DNA of 64,000 nucleotides from Variovorax jilinensis. GTDB lineage: Bacteria > Pseudomonadota > Gammaproteobacteria > Burkholderiales > Burkholderiaceae_C. The notes under the pieces were generated by a model. The model was not told the origin of the DNA. It saw nothing but the letters and a program-made list of their open reading frames with translations, and did no database searches. This document shows, piece by piece, positions 26,533-35,397 of the stretch. Every line of letters begins with the position of its first letter. Within the stretch, counting starts at the first letter, position 1. The DNA lies in the NCBI RefSeq assembly GCF_030316885.1, contig NZ_JASZYQ010000002.1, forward strand, positions 442,001 to 506,000. Direction: 5' to 3'. A program made the position numbers and the translations under genes.

Positions 26533-29379
26533 CTAGCCGGTGTTGCGCAGGCCCGCCGCCACGCCGTTGATCGACATGTGGATGCCCTTCTGCATCCGGT
26601 CGTCCGCCTGCCCCGCACGGTAGCGCCGCATCAGCTCGACCTGCAGGTGGTGCAGCGGATCGATGTAGGGGAAGCGGTGGCGGATCGATCGCTGCATGTC
26701 CGCGTTGCCCTCGAGCCGCTGCTTGCTCCCGGTGATGAGCGCCAGGGCGTCCGAGGTCCGGTGCCATTCGGCCTCGATCATCGAGAACACCTTGTGGCGC
26801 AGCTTCTTGTCGGCCACCAGCTCGGCATAGCGCGAAGCCAGTGCCAGGTCGCTCTTGGCCAGCACCATGTCCATGTTCGACAGCAGCGTGCGGAAAAACG
26901 GCCATTGCACGTACATGCGCGCGAGCAGCGCCTGGCGCTCCTTGCGGGCGGCCGGCGTCGGCGCGGCGTCGAGGAAGCCCGCGATGGCCGAGCCGAAGCC
27001 GTACCAGCCCGGCAGCGTCAGGCGGCACTGGCCCCAGCTGAAGCTCCATGGCACGGCGCGCAGGTCCTCGATGCTGCGCGTGGCATGACGGGAGGACGGC
27101 CGCGAGCCGATGTTGAGCTCGGCGATCTCGCGGATCGGCGTGGCGCTGAAGAAGTAGTCGCCGAAGCCCGGGGTTTCGTAGACCAGCGTGCGGTAGGCGG
27201 CCATGCTGGCCGCCGACAGCTCGGCCGCTGCCGTGAGGAAGGTGGCCGGTGCCGCCTTGGCGGTCGGCAGCAGCGTGGCCTCGAGCGTGGCTGCGACCAG
27301 CGTCTCGAGGTTGCGGCGCCCGATCTCGCTGTTGGCGTACTTGGAGCCGATGACCTCGCCCTGCTCGGTGAGCCGGATCTGGCCGCGCACCGTGCCGGGC
27401 GGCTGCGCGAGGATCGCCTGGTAGCTCGGGCCGCCGCCGCGACCCACCGTGCCGCCGCGGCCGTGGAACATCCGCAGGCTGATCGGCACCTTGCTGCCCT
27501 TGTTGAGCTCGTCGAACAGCGCCACCAGCGCGAGGCCCGCGCGGTACAGCTCCCAGTTGCTCGTGAAGATGCCGCCGTCCTTGTTGCTGTCGCTGTAGCC
27601 CAGCATCACGTCCTGCTCGGCGCCCGAGCGCTGCACCAGCGCGTGGATGCCCGGCAGCGCGTAGAAGGCACGCACGATCGGCGCCGCGTTGCGCAGGTCC
27701 TCGATGGTCTCGAACAGCGGCACCACGATCAGGTCGCAGGTGGCGTTGTCGCTCAGGGTGCCGCGAAGAAGGCCGACTTCCTTCTGCAGCAGCAGGGCTT
27801 CGAGCAGGTCGCTCACGGTCTCGGTGTGGCTGATGATGTAGTGGCGGATCGCGGCCGCACCGAAGCGCGCACGGGCGGTGCGCGCGGCCGCGAAGATCGC
27901 GAGTTCGCTGCGGGCCAGCGGCGAGTAGTCGGCATCGGGCACGCGCAGGGGCCGGGCGTCGTCGAGCAGGCGCAGCAGCAGCGCCTGCTTGTCCTCTTCC
28001 GCCATGGCGGCGTAGGCCGGCTCGATGCGCGCATTGGCGAGCAGCTCGGCCACCACCGCCTCGTGCTTGTCCGAGCTCTGCCGCAGGTCGACCGTTGCCA
28101 GGTGGAATCCGAACACCTCGACCGCGCGGATCAGCGGGTGCAGCCGCGGCGCCGCCAGCACGCTGCCGTGCTGGTCGGCCAGCGATTCCTCGATGGTGCG
28201 CAGGTCAGCGAGGAACTCCTCCGCGTTCGCATAGGGGTTCTGCGGCTTGACCGCATGGCGCGCGGCCTCGCCGCCCGTGAGCTCGCGCAGGGTGGCGGCC
28301 AGGCGCGCATAGATGCCGGTCAGCGCGCGGCGGTAGGGCTCGTCGGTGCGGTGCTCGCTCTTGTCGGGCGAACGGTCGGCCAGCGCGTTCATCTCGACCG
28401 ACACGTCGACCAGTCCGGCCGAGAGCGACAGCTCGCCGCCCAGGTAGTGCACCTCGGTCAGATAGTGGCGCAGCGCCAGCTCGCTCTGCCGCCGCAGCGC
28501 GTACTCGAGCGTCTCGGCCGTGACGTTGGGATTGCCGTCGCGGTCGCCGCCGATCCACTGGCCCATGCGCAGGAAGGAGGCCACCGAGGGCACGTTCCCG
28601 CCGTGCGCCAGCGCGCGCTCGAGCTCGGCATAGACACGCGGGATCTCGCGCAGGAAGGTGGCCTCGTAGTAGCTCAGCGCGTTCTCGATCTCGTCGGCCA
28701 CGGTCAGCTTGGAGAAGCGCAGGAGGCGCGTCTGCCACAGCTGGGTGACGCGGGTGCGCATCTGGCGTTCGTTGTCGGCGTACTCGATCGGCGTCAGCGC
28801 GTCCTTGCCGCCGGCGAAGGCACGCTGGCGCAGCGCGATCTCGTCGCGCGCCGCGAGCAGCTGCGCGATCGCGCGCTCGGCATCCAGGATGCTCTTGCGC
28901 TGGACCTCGGTGGGGTGGGCGGTCAGCACCGGCGAGACGTAGCTGTGGGCGAGCGACTCGACCACCGCCTCGGGCTTGATGCCGGCCTTGCGGATGCGCG
29001 CGAGCGCGGTCTCGAGGCTGCCCTCTGCGGTCTCGCCCGCGCGCTCGGCCTCGGTGCGGCGCCGGATCTGGTGGCGGTCCTCGGCCAGATTGGCGAGATG
29101 GCTGAAATAGGTGAAGGCGCGGATCACGCTCACGGTCTCGGCCGCACTGAGGCCCTTGAGCAGGTTCTTGAGCGCGCGGTCCGCGGCATGGTCGGCATCG
29201 CGGCGGAAGGCCACCGACAGCGTGCGGACCTTCTCGACCAGGGCGTAGCTGTCGTCGCCCTCCTGCTCTCGGATCACGTCGCCGAGGATGCGCCCCAGGA
29301 GCCGGATGTCGGCGATCAGGGGCAGGTCTTCGTCACGGGGCCGGCGCTTGGTTGCGGCCGGTGCGGGGCTCGTCTTCAT
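26533..29379 (-). CDS. ppc: phosphoenolpyruvate carboxylase
   Basis: A 948-residue enzyme that makes oxaloacetate from phosphoenolpyruvate and bicarbonate, refilling the TCA cycle. H155 in '[13 protein letters not shown]' is the first catalytic block; '[10 protein letters not shown]' and the glycine-rich '[14 protein letters not shown]' are the others, and the C-terminus ends RNTG, close to the QNTG usual for the family. The start chosen (29379) has GAGGAG about ten bases upstream; an ATG 21 codons earlier has a poor leader. It diverges from hemC across a region of nested inverted repeats. Confidence 0.98.
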   Translation of the reverse strand: MKTSPAPAATKRRPRDEDLPLIADIRLLGRILGDVIREQEGDDSYALVEKVRTLSVAFRRDADHAADRALKNLLKGLSAAETVSVIRAFTYFSHLANLAEDRHQIRRRTEAERAGETAEGSLETALARIRKAGIKPEAVVESLAHSYVSPVLTAHPTEVQRKSILDAERAIAQLLAARDEIALRQRAFAGGKDALTPIEYADNERQMRTRVTQLWQTRLLRFSKLTVADEIENALSYYEATFLREIPRVYAELERALAHGGNVPSVASFLRMGQWIGGDRDGNPNVTAETLEYALRRQSELALRHYLTEVHYLGGELSLSAGLVDVSVEMNALADRSPDKSEHRTDEPYRRALTGIYARLAATLRELTGGEAARHAVKPQNPYANAEEFLADLRTIEESLADQHGSVLAAPRLHPLIRAVEVFGFHLATVDLRQSSDKHEAVVAELLANARIEPAYAAMAEEDKQALLLRLLDDARPLRVPDADYSPLARSELAIFAAARTARARFGAAAIRHYIISHTETVSDLLEALLLQKEVGLLRGTLSDNATCDLIVVPLFETIEDLRNAAPIVRAFYALPGIHALVQRSGAEQDVMLGYSDSNKDGGIFTSNWELYRAGLALVALFDELNKGSKVPISLRMFHGRGGTVGRGGGPSYQAILAQPPGTVRGQIRLTEQGEVIGSKYANSEIGRRNLETLVAATLEATLLPTAKAAPATFLTAAAELSAASMAAYRTLVYETPGFGDYFFSATPIREIAELNIGSRPSSRHATRSIEDLRAVPWSFSWGQCRLTLPGWYGFGSAIAGFLDAAPTPAARKERQALLARMYVQWPFFRTLLSNMDMVLAKSDLALASRYAELVADKKLRHKVFSMIEAEWHRTSDALALITGSKQRLEGNADMQRSIRHRFPYIDPLHHLQVELMRRYRAGQADDRMQKGIHMSINGVAAGLRNTG

Positions 29380-29403
29380 GCGGAACTTCTCCTCGGGGAC
29401 GGG

Positions 29404-29445
29404 GGGATGCCGCGACGTTGCTGCGGCGCAACATGCTAGCATCCC
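29404..29445. promoter_or_regulatory. nested inverted repeats between ppc and hemC
   Basis: An outer pair GGGATGC (29404-29410) and GCATCCC (29439-29445) encloses an inner pair GTTGC (29417-29421) and GCAAC (29428-29432), and the right side includes a 10-base palindrome ATGCTAGCAT (29433-29442). All lie in the short space between the divergent ppc and hemC start codons. They may form a leader hairpin for hemC or be an operator; the sequence alone does not decide. Confidence 0.4.
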
Positions 29446-29474
29446 GCGGTCTCTTTCTCATTGGAAAAACGGTC

Positions 29475-30368
29475 TTGACCAACATCGTGATCGCCACGCG
29501 CGAAAGCCGCCTGGCCATGTGGCAGGCCGAACACGTGCAGGCCCTGCTGCAAGAACAGGGCCATGCCGTGCAGCTGCTCGGCATGACCACGCGCGGCGAC
29601 CAGATCCTCGACCGCTCGCTCAGCAAGGTCGGCGGCAAGGGCCTGTTCGTCAAGGAACTCGAGCTGGCGCTCGAAGAGGGGCGTGCCGACATCGCGGTGC
29701 ATTCCCTCAAGGACGTGCCGATGGATCTGCCCGAAGGCTTCGTGCTGGCCTGCGTGCTCGAACGCGAAGACCCGCGCGACGCACTGGTGTCGCCCAGGCA
29801 CGCATCGCTGGCCGATTTGCCTCAGGGCGCGGTGGTCGGCACCTCGAGCCTGCGCCGCATCGTGCTGCTGCGCGCGCTCCGGCCCGACCTGCGGATCGAG
29901 CCGCTGCGCGGCAATCTCGACACCCGGCTGCGCAAGCTCGACGAAGGCCACTACGACGCCATCGTGCTGGCCGCGGCCGGACTCATGCGGCTCGGCCTCG
30001 AAGGCCGCATCCGCGAACGCTTCGAACCGGACGCCATGCTCCCGGCCGCGGGGCAGGGCGCCCTCGGCATCGAGGTGCGTGCCGACCGCGCCGACCTGCT
30101 TGCGCTGCTGGCGCCGCTCGCGCACCGCGCCGACGGCCTGGCGACCACGGCGGAGCGCGCAGTCAGCCGGACGATGGGCGGCAGCTGCTCGATGCCGCTG
30201 GCGGCCCATGCACGCTGGCAGGCCGACGGCCGCCTGCGCATCGACGCCGCGCTCGGCGACCCCGAGGGGCAGGAGCCCCTGCGGCGCGTGCATGCGCTCG
30301 CACAGGCCGGCGATGCGGCGCAGGCCGACGCGCTCGGTCAGGCGGTGGCGCGCCTGCTGCAACCCTGA
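29475..30368 (+). CDS. hemC: hydroxymethylbilane synthase (porphobilinogen deaminase)
   Basis: A 297-residue enzyme that links four porphobilinogens into hydroxymethylbilane in heme synthesis. '[17 protein letters not shown]' opens the fold. '[14 protein letters not shown]' carries the catalytic aspartate loop, and C238 in '[12 protein letters not shown]' holds the dipyrromethane cofactor. The start is taken as the TTG at 29475, because homologues begin just before 'IATRES'; the frame is open further upstream, with an ATG at 29433 that would add 14 residues. It is the first gene of a hemC-hemD-hemX-hemY operon. Confidence 0.96.
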   Translation: MTNIVIATRESRLAMWQAEHVQALLQEQGHAVQLLGMTTRGDQILDRSLSKVGGKGLFVKELELALEEGRADIAVHSLKDVPMDLPEGFVLACVLEREDPRDALVSPRHASLADLPQGAVVGTSSLRRIVLLRALRPDLRIEPLRGNLDTRLRKLDEGHYDAIVLAAAGLMRLGLEGRIRERFEPDAMLPAAGQGALGIEVRADRADLLALLAPLAHRADGLATTAERAVSRTMGGSCSMPLAAHARWQADGRLRIDAALGDPEGQEPLRRVHALAQAGDAAQADALGQAVARLLQP

Positions 30369-30401
30369 GTGCCTGCGCACGCCAGGGGCCCGAAGAACCG
30401 C

Positions 30402-31160
30402 ATGCTGCTCGTCACACGCCCCGCCCGCGAGGCCGCGCGCTGGGTCGATGAACTGCGCTTGGCGGGTGTGCCGGCGACGGCGCTGCCGCTGATCGCGATC
30501 GAGCCGCTCGACGATCCGGCGCCGCTCGGCACCGCCCGCAGCCGGATTGCCGAGTTCGATGCCCTGATGTTCGTGAGCGCCGCGGCCGCCGAGCATTTCC
30601 TGTCCGACCTCGATCGGCCGCTGCCGCCCGGCCTGCGCTGCTGGGGCACCGGGCCGGGCACCGTGCGCGGCCTGCGCGAGGCCGGCGTGCCGGAACAGGC
30701 CATCGACGCACCGCCGGCCGACGCACCGCAGTTCGATTCGGAGCAGCTCTGGCGGCGCGTCGCGCCGCAGGTGCACGCCGGCACGCGTGTGCTCGTCGTG
30801 CGCGGCGGCGGGGTCGACGGCCGGCCTGCGGGCCGCGACTGGCTCGCCCGCAAGATCGTGGCCGCAGGCGGCCGCGTCGACGAGGTGGCGGCCTACCGGC
30901 GGGTGCTGCCGGCCTTTGGCGAGACCGAGCGCGGGCTCGCCACCGAGGCCGCGGCTGGCCGCGCGACCTGGCTGTTCAGCAGCTCCGAGGCGATCGGCAA
31001 CCTGTGTCGCCTGATGCCGGCGCTTCGATGGCAGTCGGCGCGCGCGATCGTGACCCACGAACGCATCGCGCAGGCCGCGCGCGAGGCGGGTTTTGCCCGC
31101 CTGAAGGTCTCGCGGCCGTCGCTGGCCGCGCTGGTCGCGTCGATAGAATCCTTCGCATGA
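30402..31160 (+). CDS. hemD: uroporphyrinogen-III synthase
   Basis: A 252-residue HemD, which inverts ring D and closes hydroxymethylbilane to uroporphyrinogen III. It starts 'MLLVTRPAREAARWVDEL', the usual 'VTRP' opening, which is why the ATG at 30402 is preferred to the GTG at 30369 that directly follows the hemC stop. Later blocks are 'FVSAAAAEHFL', 'VLVVRGGGVDGRPAGRDWLA' and 'WLFSSSEAIGNL'. The family is weakly conserved in sequence but these positions and the operon place are characteristic. The stop overlaps the hemX start (ATGA). Confidence 0.92.
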   Translation: MLLVTRPAREAARWVDELRLAGVPATALPLIAIEPLDDPAPLGTARSRIAEFDALMFVSAAAAEHFLSDLDRPLPPGLRCWGTGPGTVRGLREAGVPEQAIDAPPADAPQFDSEQLWRRVAPQVHAGTRVLVVRGGGVDGRPAGRDWLARKIVAAGGRVDEVAAYRRVLPAFGETERGLATEAAAGRATWLFSSSEAIGNLCRLMPALRWQSARAIVTHERIAQAAREAGFARLKVSRPSLAALVASIESFA

Positions 31161-32239
31161 GCGACGCCCCCGTCTTCAACGAGCCCCTGCCGGAACCCGC
31201 GCTGCGTGCGCCGGTGCCCGCACCGGCGCCGGTGGCGGCCGGTCACGCGGCCGCCACGGCGCTGCTGGCCAGGCTCGCGCTGGGCATTCTGGCCATCGTC
31301 GCCGTCGTGGCCCTGGTGGCGGTCCTGGTGCTTTGGCAGAAGGTCGGCGGCATGCAGGAACAGCTCGCCCGCCAGAGCGCCGACGCCGTGGCGCAATCCA
31401 TGGAGGCGCGCACGCTGGCGCGCCAGGCGCAGGAAGTGGTGCGCGACACCGCAGCCCGCCTGGCGCTGGCCGAGACCCGCGTCGGCGAGGTCGCGCTGCA
31501 GCGCTCGCAACTCGAGGAGCTGATGCAGAGCCTTTCGCGCTCACGCGACGAGAACCTCGTGATCGACATCGACTCGGCGTTGCGGCTGGCGCTGCAGCAG
31601 GCCCAGGTCACGGGGAGCGTGCAGCCGCTGCTGGCCGCGCTCAAGGCCGGCGAACAGCGCATCGCGCGCGCTTCGCAGCCTCGGCTGGCACCGCTGCAGC
31701 GGGCCATGCAGGCCGATGCAGACCGCCTGCGCAGCAGCGCCGGCGCCGACAATGGCGATGCGTTGCTGAAGCTCGACGAACTCACGCGACTGGTGGACGA
31801 CCTGCCGGCGCTCAACGCGGTCGCGCGGGGCGCCGCACTCGACACCCTGCCCAACGAACCGCTGCCGGCCGATGCGCCCTGGTGGCAGCGCTTCTTCAAG
31901 ATGGTGCGCACCGAGGCGCGCTCGCTGCTGCGGGTCGGCCGTATCGAACGGCCCGAGGCCGTGCTGCTGACGCCCGAGCAGACCTTCTTCCTGCGCGAGA
32001 ACCTCAAGCTCAAGCTGCTCAATGCCCGCCTTTCGCTGCTGTCGCGCCAGGTCGACACGGCGCGCAGCGAGATGACGACCGTCTCGTCGTCGCTCAACCG
32101 CTATTTCGATCCGGCCTCGCGCCGGGTCCAGACCGCGGCGACGCTGGTGCAGCAGGTGCAGGCGCAGATCCGCACAAGCGAGCCGCCGCGCATCGACGAC
32201 ACCCTGGCGGCCCTGGCCACGGCGGCCGCCGGACGCTAG
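31157..32239 (+). CDS. hemX: HemX-family membrane protein (heme operon)
   Basis: A 360-residue protein with an alanine/proline-rich cytoplasmic leader, one transmembrane helix at about residues 34-56 ('LALGILAIVAVVALVAVLVL') and a long helical periplasmic part with coiled-coil character ('LARQSADAVAQSMEARTLAR'). It matches the HemX family (PF04375). Databases often label it uroporphyrinogen-III C-methyltransferase, but no methyltransferase motif is present; the real role in the heme pathway is unclear. It overlaps hemD by four bases and is 13 bases before hemY. Confidence 0.9.
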   Translation: MSDAPVFNEPLPEPALRAPVPAPAPVAAGHAAATALLARLALGILAIVAVVALVAVLVLWQKVGGMQEQLARQSADAVAQSMEARTLARQAQEVVRDTAARLALAETRVGEVALQRSQLEELMQSLSRSRDENLVIDIDSALRLALQQAQVTGSVQPLLAALKAGEQRIARASQPRLAPLQRAMQADADRLRSSAGADNGDALLKLDELTRLVDDLPALNAVARGAALDTLPNEPLPADAPWWQRFFKMVRTEARSLLRVGRIERPEAVLLTPEQTFFLRENLKLKLLNARLSLLSRQVDTARSEMTTVSSSLNRYFDPASRRVQTAATLVQQVQAQIRTSEPPRIDDTLAALATAAAGR

Positions 32240-32252
32240 GCGCCCCGAAGCC

Positions 32253-33536
32253 ATGCGCGCCGCTCTCTGGCTCCTCGCCCTGTTCGGCATCGCGTCGGCG
32301 GTGGCGCTGTTCGCGGGCAACAACCAGGGCACGATCACCGTCTTCTGGCCGCCCTGGCGCGTCGACCTGTCGCTCAATCTGGTGCTGCTGCTGCTGTTTG
32401 CCGCCTTCGTGCTGCTGCACCTGGCGCTGCGCGGCTTCTCGGCGCTGTTCTCGCTGCCGCGGCAGGCCCGCCAGTGGCGGTTGCAGCAGAAGGAACGGGC
32501 ACTGCACGCCTCGCTGCTCGATGCCGCCTCGCAACTGCTGGCCGGGCGCTTCTCGCGCGCCCGCAAGGCGGCCCAGGCCGCGCTGGCGCAGGAACGCCGC
32601 CTGGCCGCGCTCGATGCGCGGCTGCCGCAGGCGCTGCAGGTTCGCGTCATGGCGCATCTGTTGGCCGCCGAGAGCGCGCAGGCACTGCAGGACCGGCCGG
32701 CGCGCGATGCCCACCTGCAGCAGGCGCTCAACGAGAGCGCCGATCGTGGCGCGCTCGGCACGCCCGAAACGCGCGAGGGCGTGCAGCTGCGCGCCGCGCG
32801 CTGGGCGCTCGACGACCGCGATGCGCCGGCGGCGCTCGGTCGGCTCGAGGAATTGCCTCAGGGCGCGCAGCGCCGCACGCTGGCACTGCGGCTGCGGCTC
32901 AAGGCGGCGCGGCTCGACCGCCGCACGCTCGAGGCGCTCGAGACGGCGCGGCTGCTGGCCAAGCACCGGGCCTTCTCCGATTCGGCGGCCGAGAGCATCG
33001 TGCGCGGGCTCGCGACCGAGCTGCTTTCGGGTGCCCACGATCCCGCGCAGCTGGTGCGCGCCTGGGCCGAACTCGAGCCGTGGGAGCGTGATCTGCCCGA
33101 AGTCGCGATCCATGCGGCGCAGCGCATGGTGGCCCTGCGCGGCGACCTGGCGTTGGCCCGTGCCTGGCTGCTGCCGGTCTGGGAGCGCTCGATCCAGCAC
33201 CCCGATGCGCTGGGCGAGTCGCTGCGGGTGAAGCTGGTCCGGGCACTCGAGGCCGGGCTCGATTCGGTCGACGCCGACTGGCTCTCGCGCATCGAGGCCG
33301 CCCAGCGCAACAACCCGCGCGACCCCAATCTGCAGTACCTCGCGGGCATGACCTGCATGAAGCGGCAGCTCTGGGGCAAGGCGCAACAGTTGCTCACACA
33401 GGCCGGACTGGGCCTGAAGGACACCAACCTGCACCGGCGGGCCTGGCAGGCGCTCGCCCAGCTGGCCGAAGGCCGCGACGACCCGGATCAGGCGCAGGCC
33501 GCCTGGAAGCGCGCGGCGCAAACAGAGAATCCCTGA
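32253..33536 (+). CDS. hemY: HemY heme-biosynthesis-associated TPR membrane protein
   Basis: A 427-residue protein with two N-terminal helices ('LWLLALFGIASAVALFAGN' and 'LVLLLLFAAFVLLHLAL') followed by a helical-repeat region. Typical HemY positions include 'ALAQERRLAALDARLPQ' and 'LQYLAGMTCMKRQLWGKAQ' near the end. This proteobacterial HemY is a TPR-type inner-membrane protein and should not be confused with the protoporphyrinogen oxidase also called HemY in Bacillus. It closes the hem operon; the exopolysaccharide locus starts about 250 bases later on the same strand, with its own promoter. Confidence 0.93.
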   Translation: MRAALWLLALFGIASAVALFAGNNQGTITVFWPPWRVDLSLNLVLLLLFAAFVLLHLALRGFSALFSLPRQARQWRLQQKERALHASLLDAASQLLAGRFSRARKAAQAALAQERRLAALDARLPQALQVRVMAHLLAAESAQALQDRPARDAHLQQALNESADRGALGTPETREGVQLRAARWALDDRDAPAALGRLEELPQGAQRRTLALRLRLKAARLDRRTLEALETARLLAKHRAFSDSAAESIVRGLATELLSGAHDPAQLVRAWAELEPWERDLPEVAIHAAQRMVALRGDLALARAWLLPVWERSIQHPDALGESLRVKLVRALEAGLDSVDADWLSRIEAAQRNNPRDPNLQYLAGMTCMKRQLWGKAQQLLTQAGLGLKDTNLHRRAWQALAQLAEGRDDPDQAQAAWKRAAQTENP

Positions 33537-33563
33537 GTTTTTCAGACTCCGCAACGTGTCGAT

Positions 33564-33580
33564 GCTATTGAAAATATAGC
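33564..33580. repeat. GCTAT-N7-ATAGC inverted repeat, copy 1
   Basis: GCTAT (33564-33568) and ATAGC (33576-33580) flank an AT-rich seven-base loop in the spacer between hemY and the wza-type gene. A second copy with the same arms and the same seven-base loop lies upstream of rne (50065-50083). Two matching copies, both intergenic, suggest a dispersed element or shared binding site. Confidence 0.55.
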
Positions 33581-33704
33581 GTCACATCGAAGGAGGCACG
33601 CGCCAAGCGGGCCTGGGGGCGGCCTTGACAGCCGCCAAAAGTGACGAATTCCACTGTTCCATGGCCCTGTTTCATCTATCTAAAGCTCTAAGCCAAGAAA
33701 GGGT

Positions 33705-33733
33705 TTGAGTCGGTCCCAGACCTGATGTACAGT
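33705..33733 (+). promoter_or_regulatory. sigma-70-type promoter of the wza-wzb-wzc operon
   Basis: TTGAGT (33705-33710) and TACAGT (33728-33733) are separated by exactly 17 bases in a locally AT-richer spacer after hemY. Transcription would begin near 33740, leaving a leader of about 45 bases to the TTG start of the export gene. The ATG at 33725 overlaps the -10 hexamer, which argues that it is not the true start codon. Confidence 0.6.
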
Positions 33734-33784
33734 CGTAACTGTTTGCAAAAGTATTCATTTCAGGGTCACGATGCGGAGTTGCAC

Positions 33785-34939
33785 TTGAAGCATTTTTTAC
33801 TACATGCCACGTTGGTGATCTCAGCGAGCGTGCTGGTTCAAGGCTGTGCGCCTCTCGCGCCGGGCTTTCGGTCGTCCAGCATCGATGCCAGCAAGGCGGT
33901 ATCGCCGGCCGGCTTCTCCACGCCCGAGATCGCCCCGCCACCGCCTGGTGCGCTGACCGAGATCACGCCTGCACTGATCGATGCCCAGCGCGCCGCGATC
34001 CGACAGACCCGGCTCGACGTCGACACGATGGGCCTGATCGCTCCGATCGAGACCTACCGCATCGGCGCGGGCGATGTCATCGGCATCGTGGTCTATGACC
34101 ATCCCGAGATCGTCTCCAGCGGCGTGCCGGCCACCACGGTCGCGGATCCTGCGAGCGTCTCGCCGGCGCCCGGCTACATCGTCTCCAACACCGGCCAGCT
34201 GAGCTTCCCGTACGCGGGCACGTTCAAGGTGACGGGCATGACGATCCAGGAGATCGAGGACAGCCTGATCAAGCGACTGGGCCGGGTCTTCAAGGACCCG
34301 CAGGTCAGCGTTCGGGTCGCGGCCTTCCGCAGCAAGCGCGTCTACATCGACGGCGAAGTGCGTCAGCCGGGGCTGCAGATCTTCACCGACATCCCGATGA
34401 CGCTGGCCGAGGGGATCAACCGGGCGGGCGGCCTCACGGCCACCGGCGACCGCTCGGCGATCAACCTCACGCGCGACGGCAAGACCATGCCGCTGGACCT
34501 GATGGCGATGGCCGACGCGGGCATCGACCCGAACCGGCTGCCGCTGCGGCCCGGCGACCTGATCTACGTGCGCAACCGCGACGAACGCAAGGTCACGGTC
34601 ATGGGCGAAGTCACACAGCAGACGGGCGTGCTGATGCGCAACGGGCGGCTGAGCCTCAACGACGCGCTGACCGAGGTCGGCGGCGTCAACCTGAACACGG
34701 CCAATCCGCGCCAGATCTACGTGATCCGCAACGAGGTGCAAGGCCAGTCGATCTTCCACCTCGACGGCCAGACGCCGACCGCGATCGCGCTGGCCGACGG
34801 CTTCGCGCTCAAGGCCAAGGACGTGGTCTACGTCGATCCGGTGCCGCTGGTGCAATGGAACCGCGTGCTGAACCTGATCCTGCCGACGGCCACCACCGCG
34901 GGCCAGTACCAGAACCTCGGCAGCAGCAACAACCGCTAG
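33785..34939 (+). CDS. wza: Wza-type polysaccharide export outer-membrane lipoprotein
   Basis: A 384-residue exporter that forms the outer-membrane channel for exopolysaccharide. The signal peptide ends in a lipobox with C21 ('SVLVQGCAPL'). The polysaccharide export domain begins 'YRIGAGDVIGIVVYDHPEI', and SLBB ligand-binding folds follow ('VYIDGEVRQPGLQIFTDIPM', 'VTVMGEVTQQTGVL'). The start is taken as TTG at 33785, with GGAG about nine bases upstream and a compact lipoprotein signal after it; the ATG at 33725 would give an unusual 20-residue extension and lies in the predicted promoter. First gene of a wza-wzb-wzc set. Confidence 0.93.
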   Translation: MKHFLLHATLVISASVLVQGCAPLAPGFRSSSIDASKAVSPAGFSTPEIAPPPPGALTEITPALIDAQRAAIRQTRLDVDTMGLIAPIETYRIGAGDVIGIVVYDHPEIVSSGVPATTVADPASVSPAPGYIVSNTGQLSFPYAGTFKVTGMTIQEIEDSLIKRLGRVFKDPQVSVRVAAFRSKRVYIDGEVRQPGLQIFTDIPMTLAEGINRAGGLTATGDRSAINLTRDGKTMPLDLMAMADAGIDPNRLPLRPGDLIYVRNRDERKVTVMGEVTQQTGVLMRNGRLSLNDALTEVGGVNLNTANPRQIYVIRNEVQGQSIFHLDGQTPTAIALADGFALKAKDVVYVDPVPLVQWNRVLNLILPTATTAGQYQNLGSSNNR

Positions 34940-34950
34940 CCGAAGCGCCC

Positions 34951-35397
34951 GTGACCATCCGGAACGTCCTCGTCGTGTGCATCGGAAACATCTGCCGCAG
35001 TCCGATGGCCGAAGGCCTGCTCGCGGCCGCGCTGCCCGATGCGCAGGTCAGCTCGGCCGGGCTCGGTGCCCTGCTCGGCGAACCTGCAGACCCGATCGCG
35101 CGCGAGCTCATGCAGCAACGCGGCATTCCGATCGACAACCATCGCGCGCGCCAGATCGCGCTCGACCAGTGCCAGCGTGCCGACCTGATCCTCGTCATGG
35201 ACGGGAAGCAGCGGCGTGCGATCGAGGAACGCTACGTCTTTGCAGCCGGCAAGGTGTTTCGCCTCTGCGAGTTCAGTGATCAGGACGTGCCGGATCCGTA
35301 CCGCGCCGGCCGTTCCTCCTTCGAGCGGTCGCTCGCGCTCATCGAAGACGGTGCCCAGCAATGGGTCAAACGCATTTCAAGAGTATCCAGTCGATGA
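34951..35397 (+). CDS. wzb: low-molecular-weight protein-tyrosine phosphatase (Wzb type)
   Basis: A 148-residue phosphatase that removes phosphate from the Wzc-type kinase encoded next to it. The P-loop C10-x5-R16-S17 is seen in 'VVCIGNICRSPMAEG', and the general acid D115 lies in 'DVPDPYRAG', exactly the low-molecular-weight family pattern. Translation starts at GTG 34951, directly before 'TIRNVLVV'. The stop overlaps the kinase start (ATGA), so kinase and phosphatase are made together. Cycling of tyrosine phosphorylation is known to control polymer length and export in homologous systems. Confidence 0.95.
   Translation: MTIRNVLVVCIGNICRSPMAEGLLAAALPDAQVSSAGLGALLGEPADPIARELMQQRGIPIDNHRARQIALDQCQRADLILVMDGKQRRAIEERYVFAAGKVFRLCEFSDQDVPDPYRAGRSSFERSLALIEDGAQQWVKRISRVSSR

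Noticed and set aside
26349..26618. Upstream extension of the small membrane-protein frame into ppc
   Set aside because: It would overlap the ppc end and lacks a ribosome site, whereas the ATG at 26348 has one.
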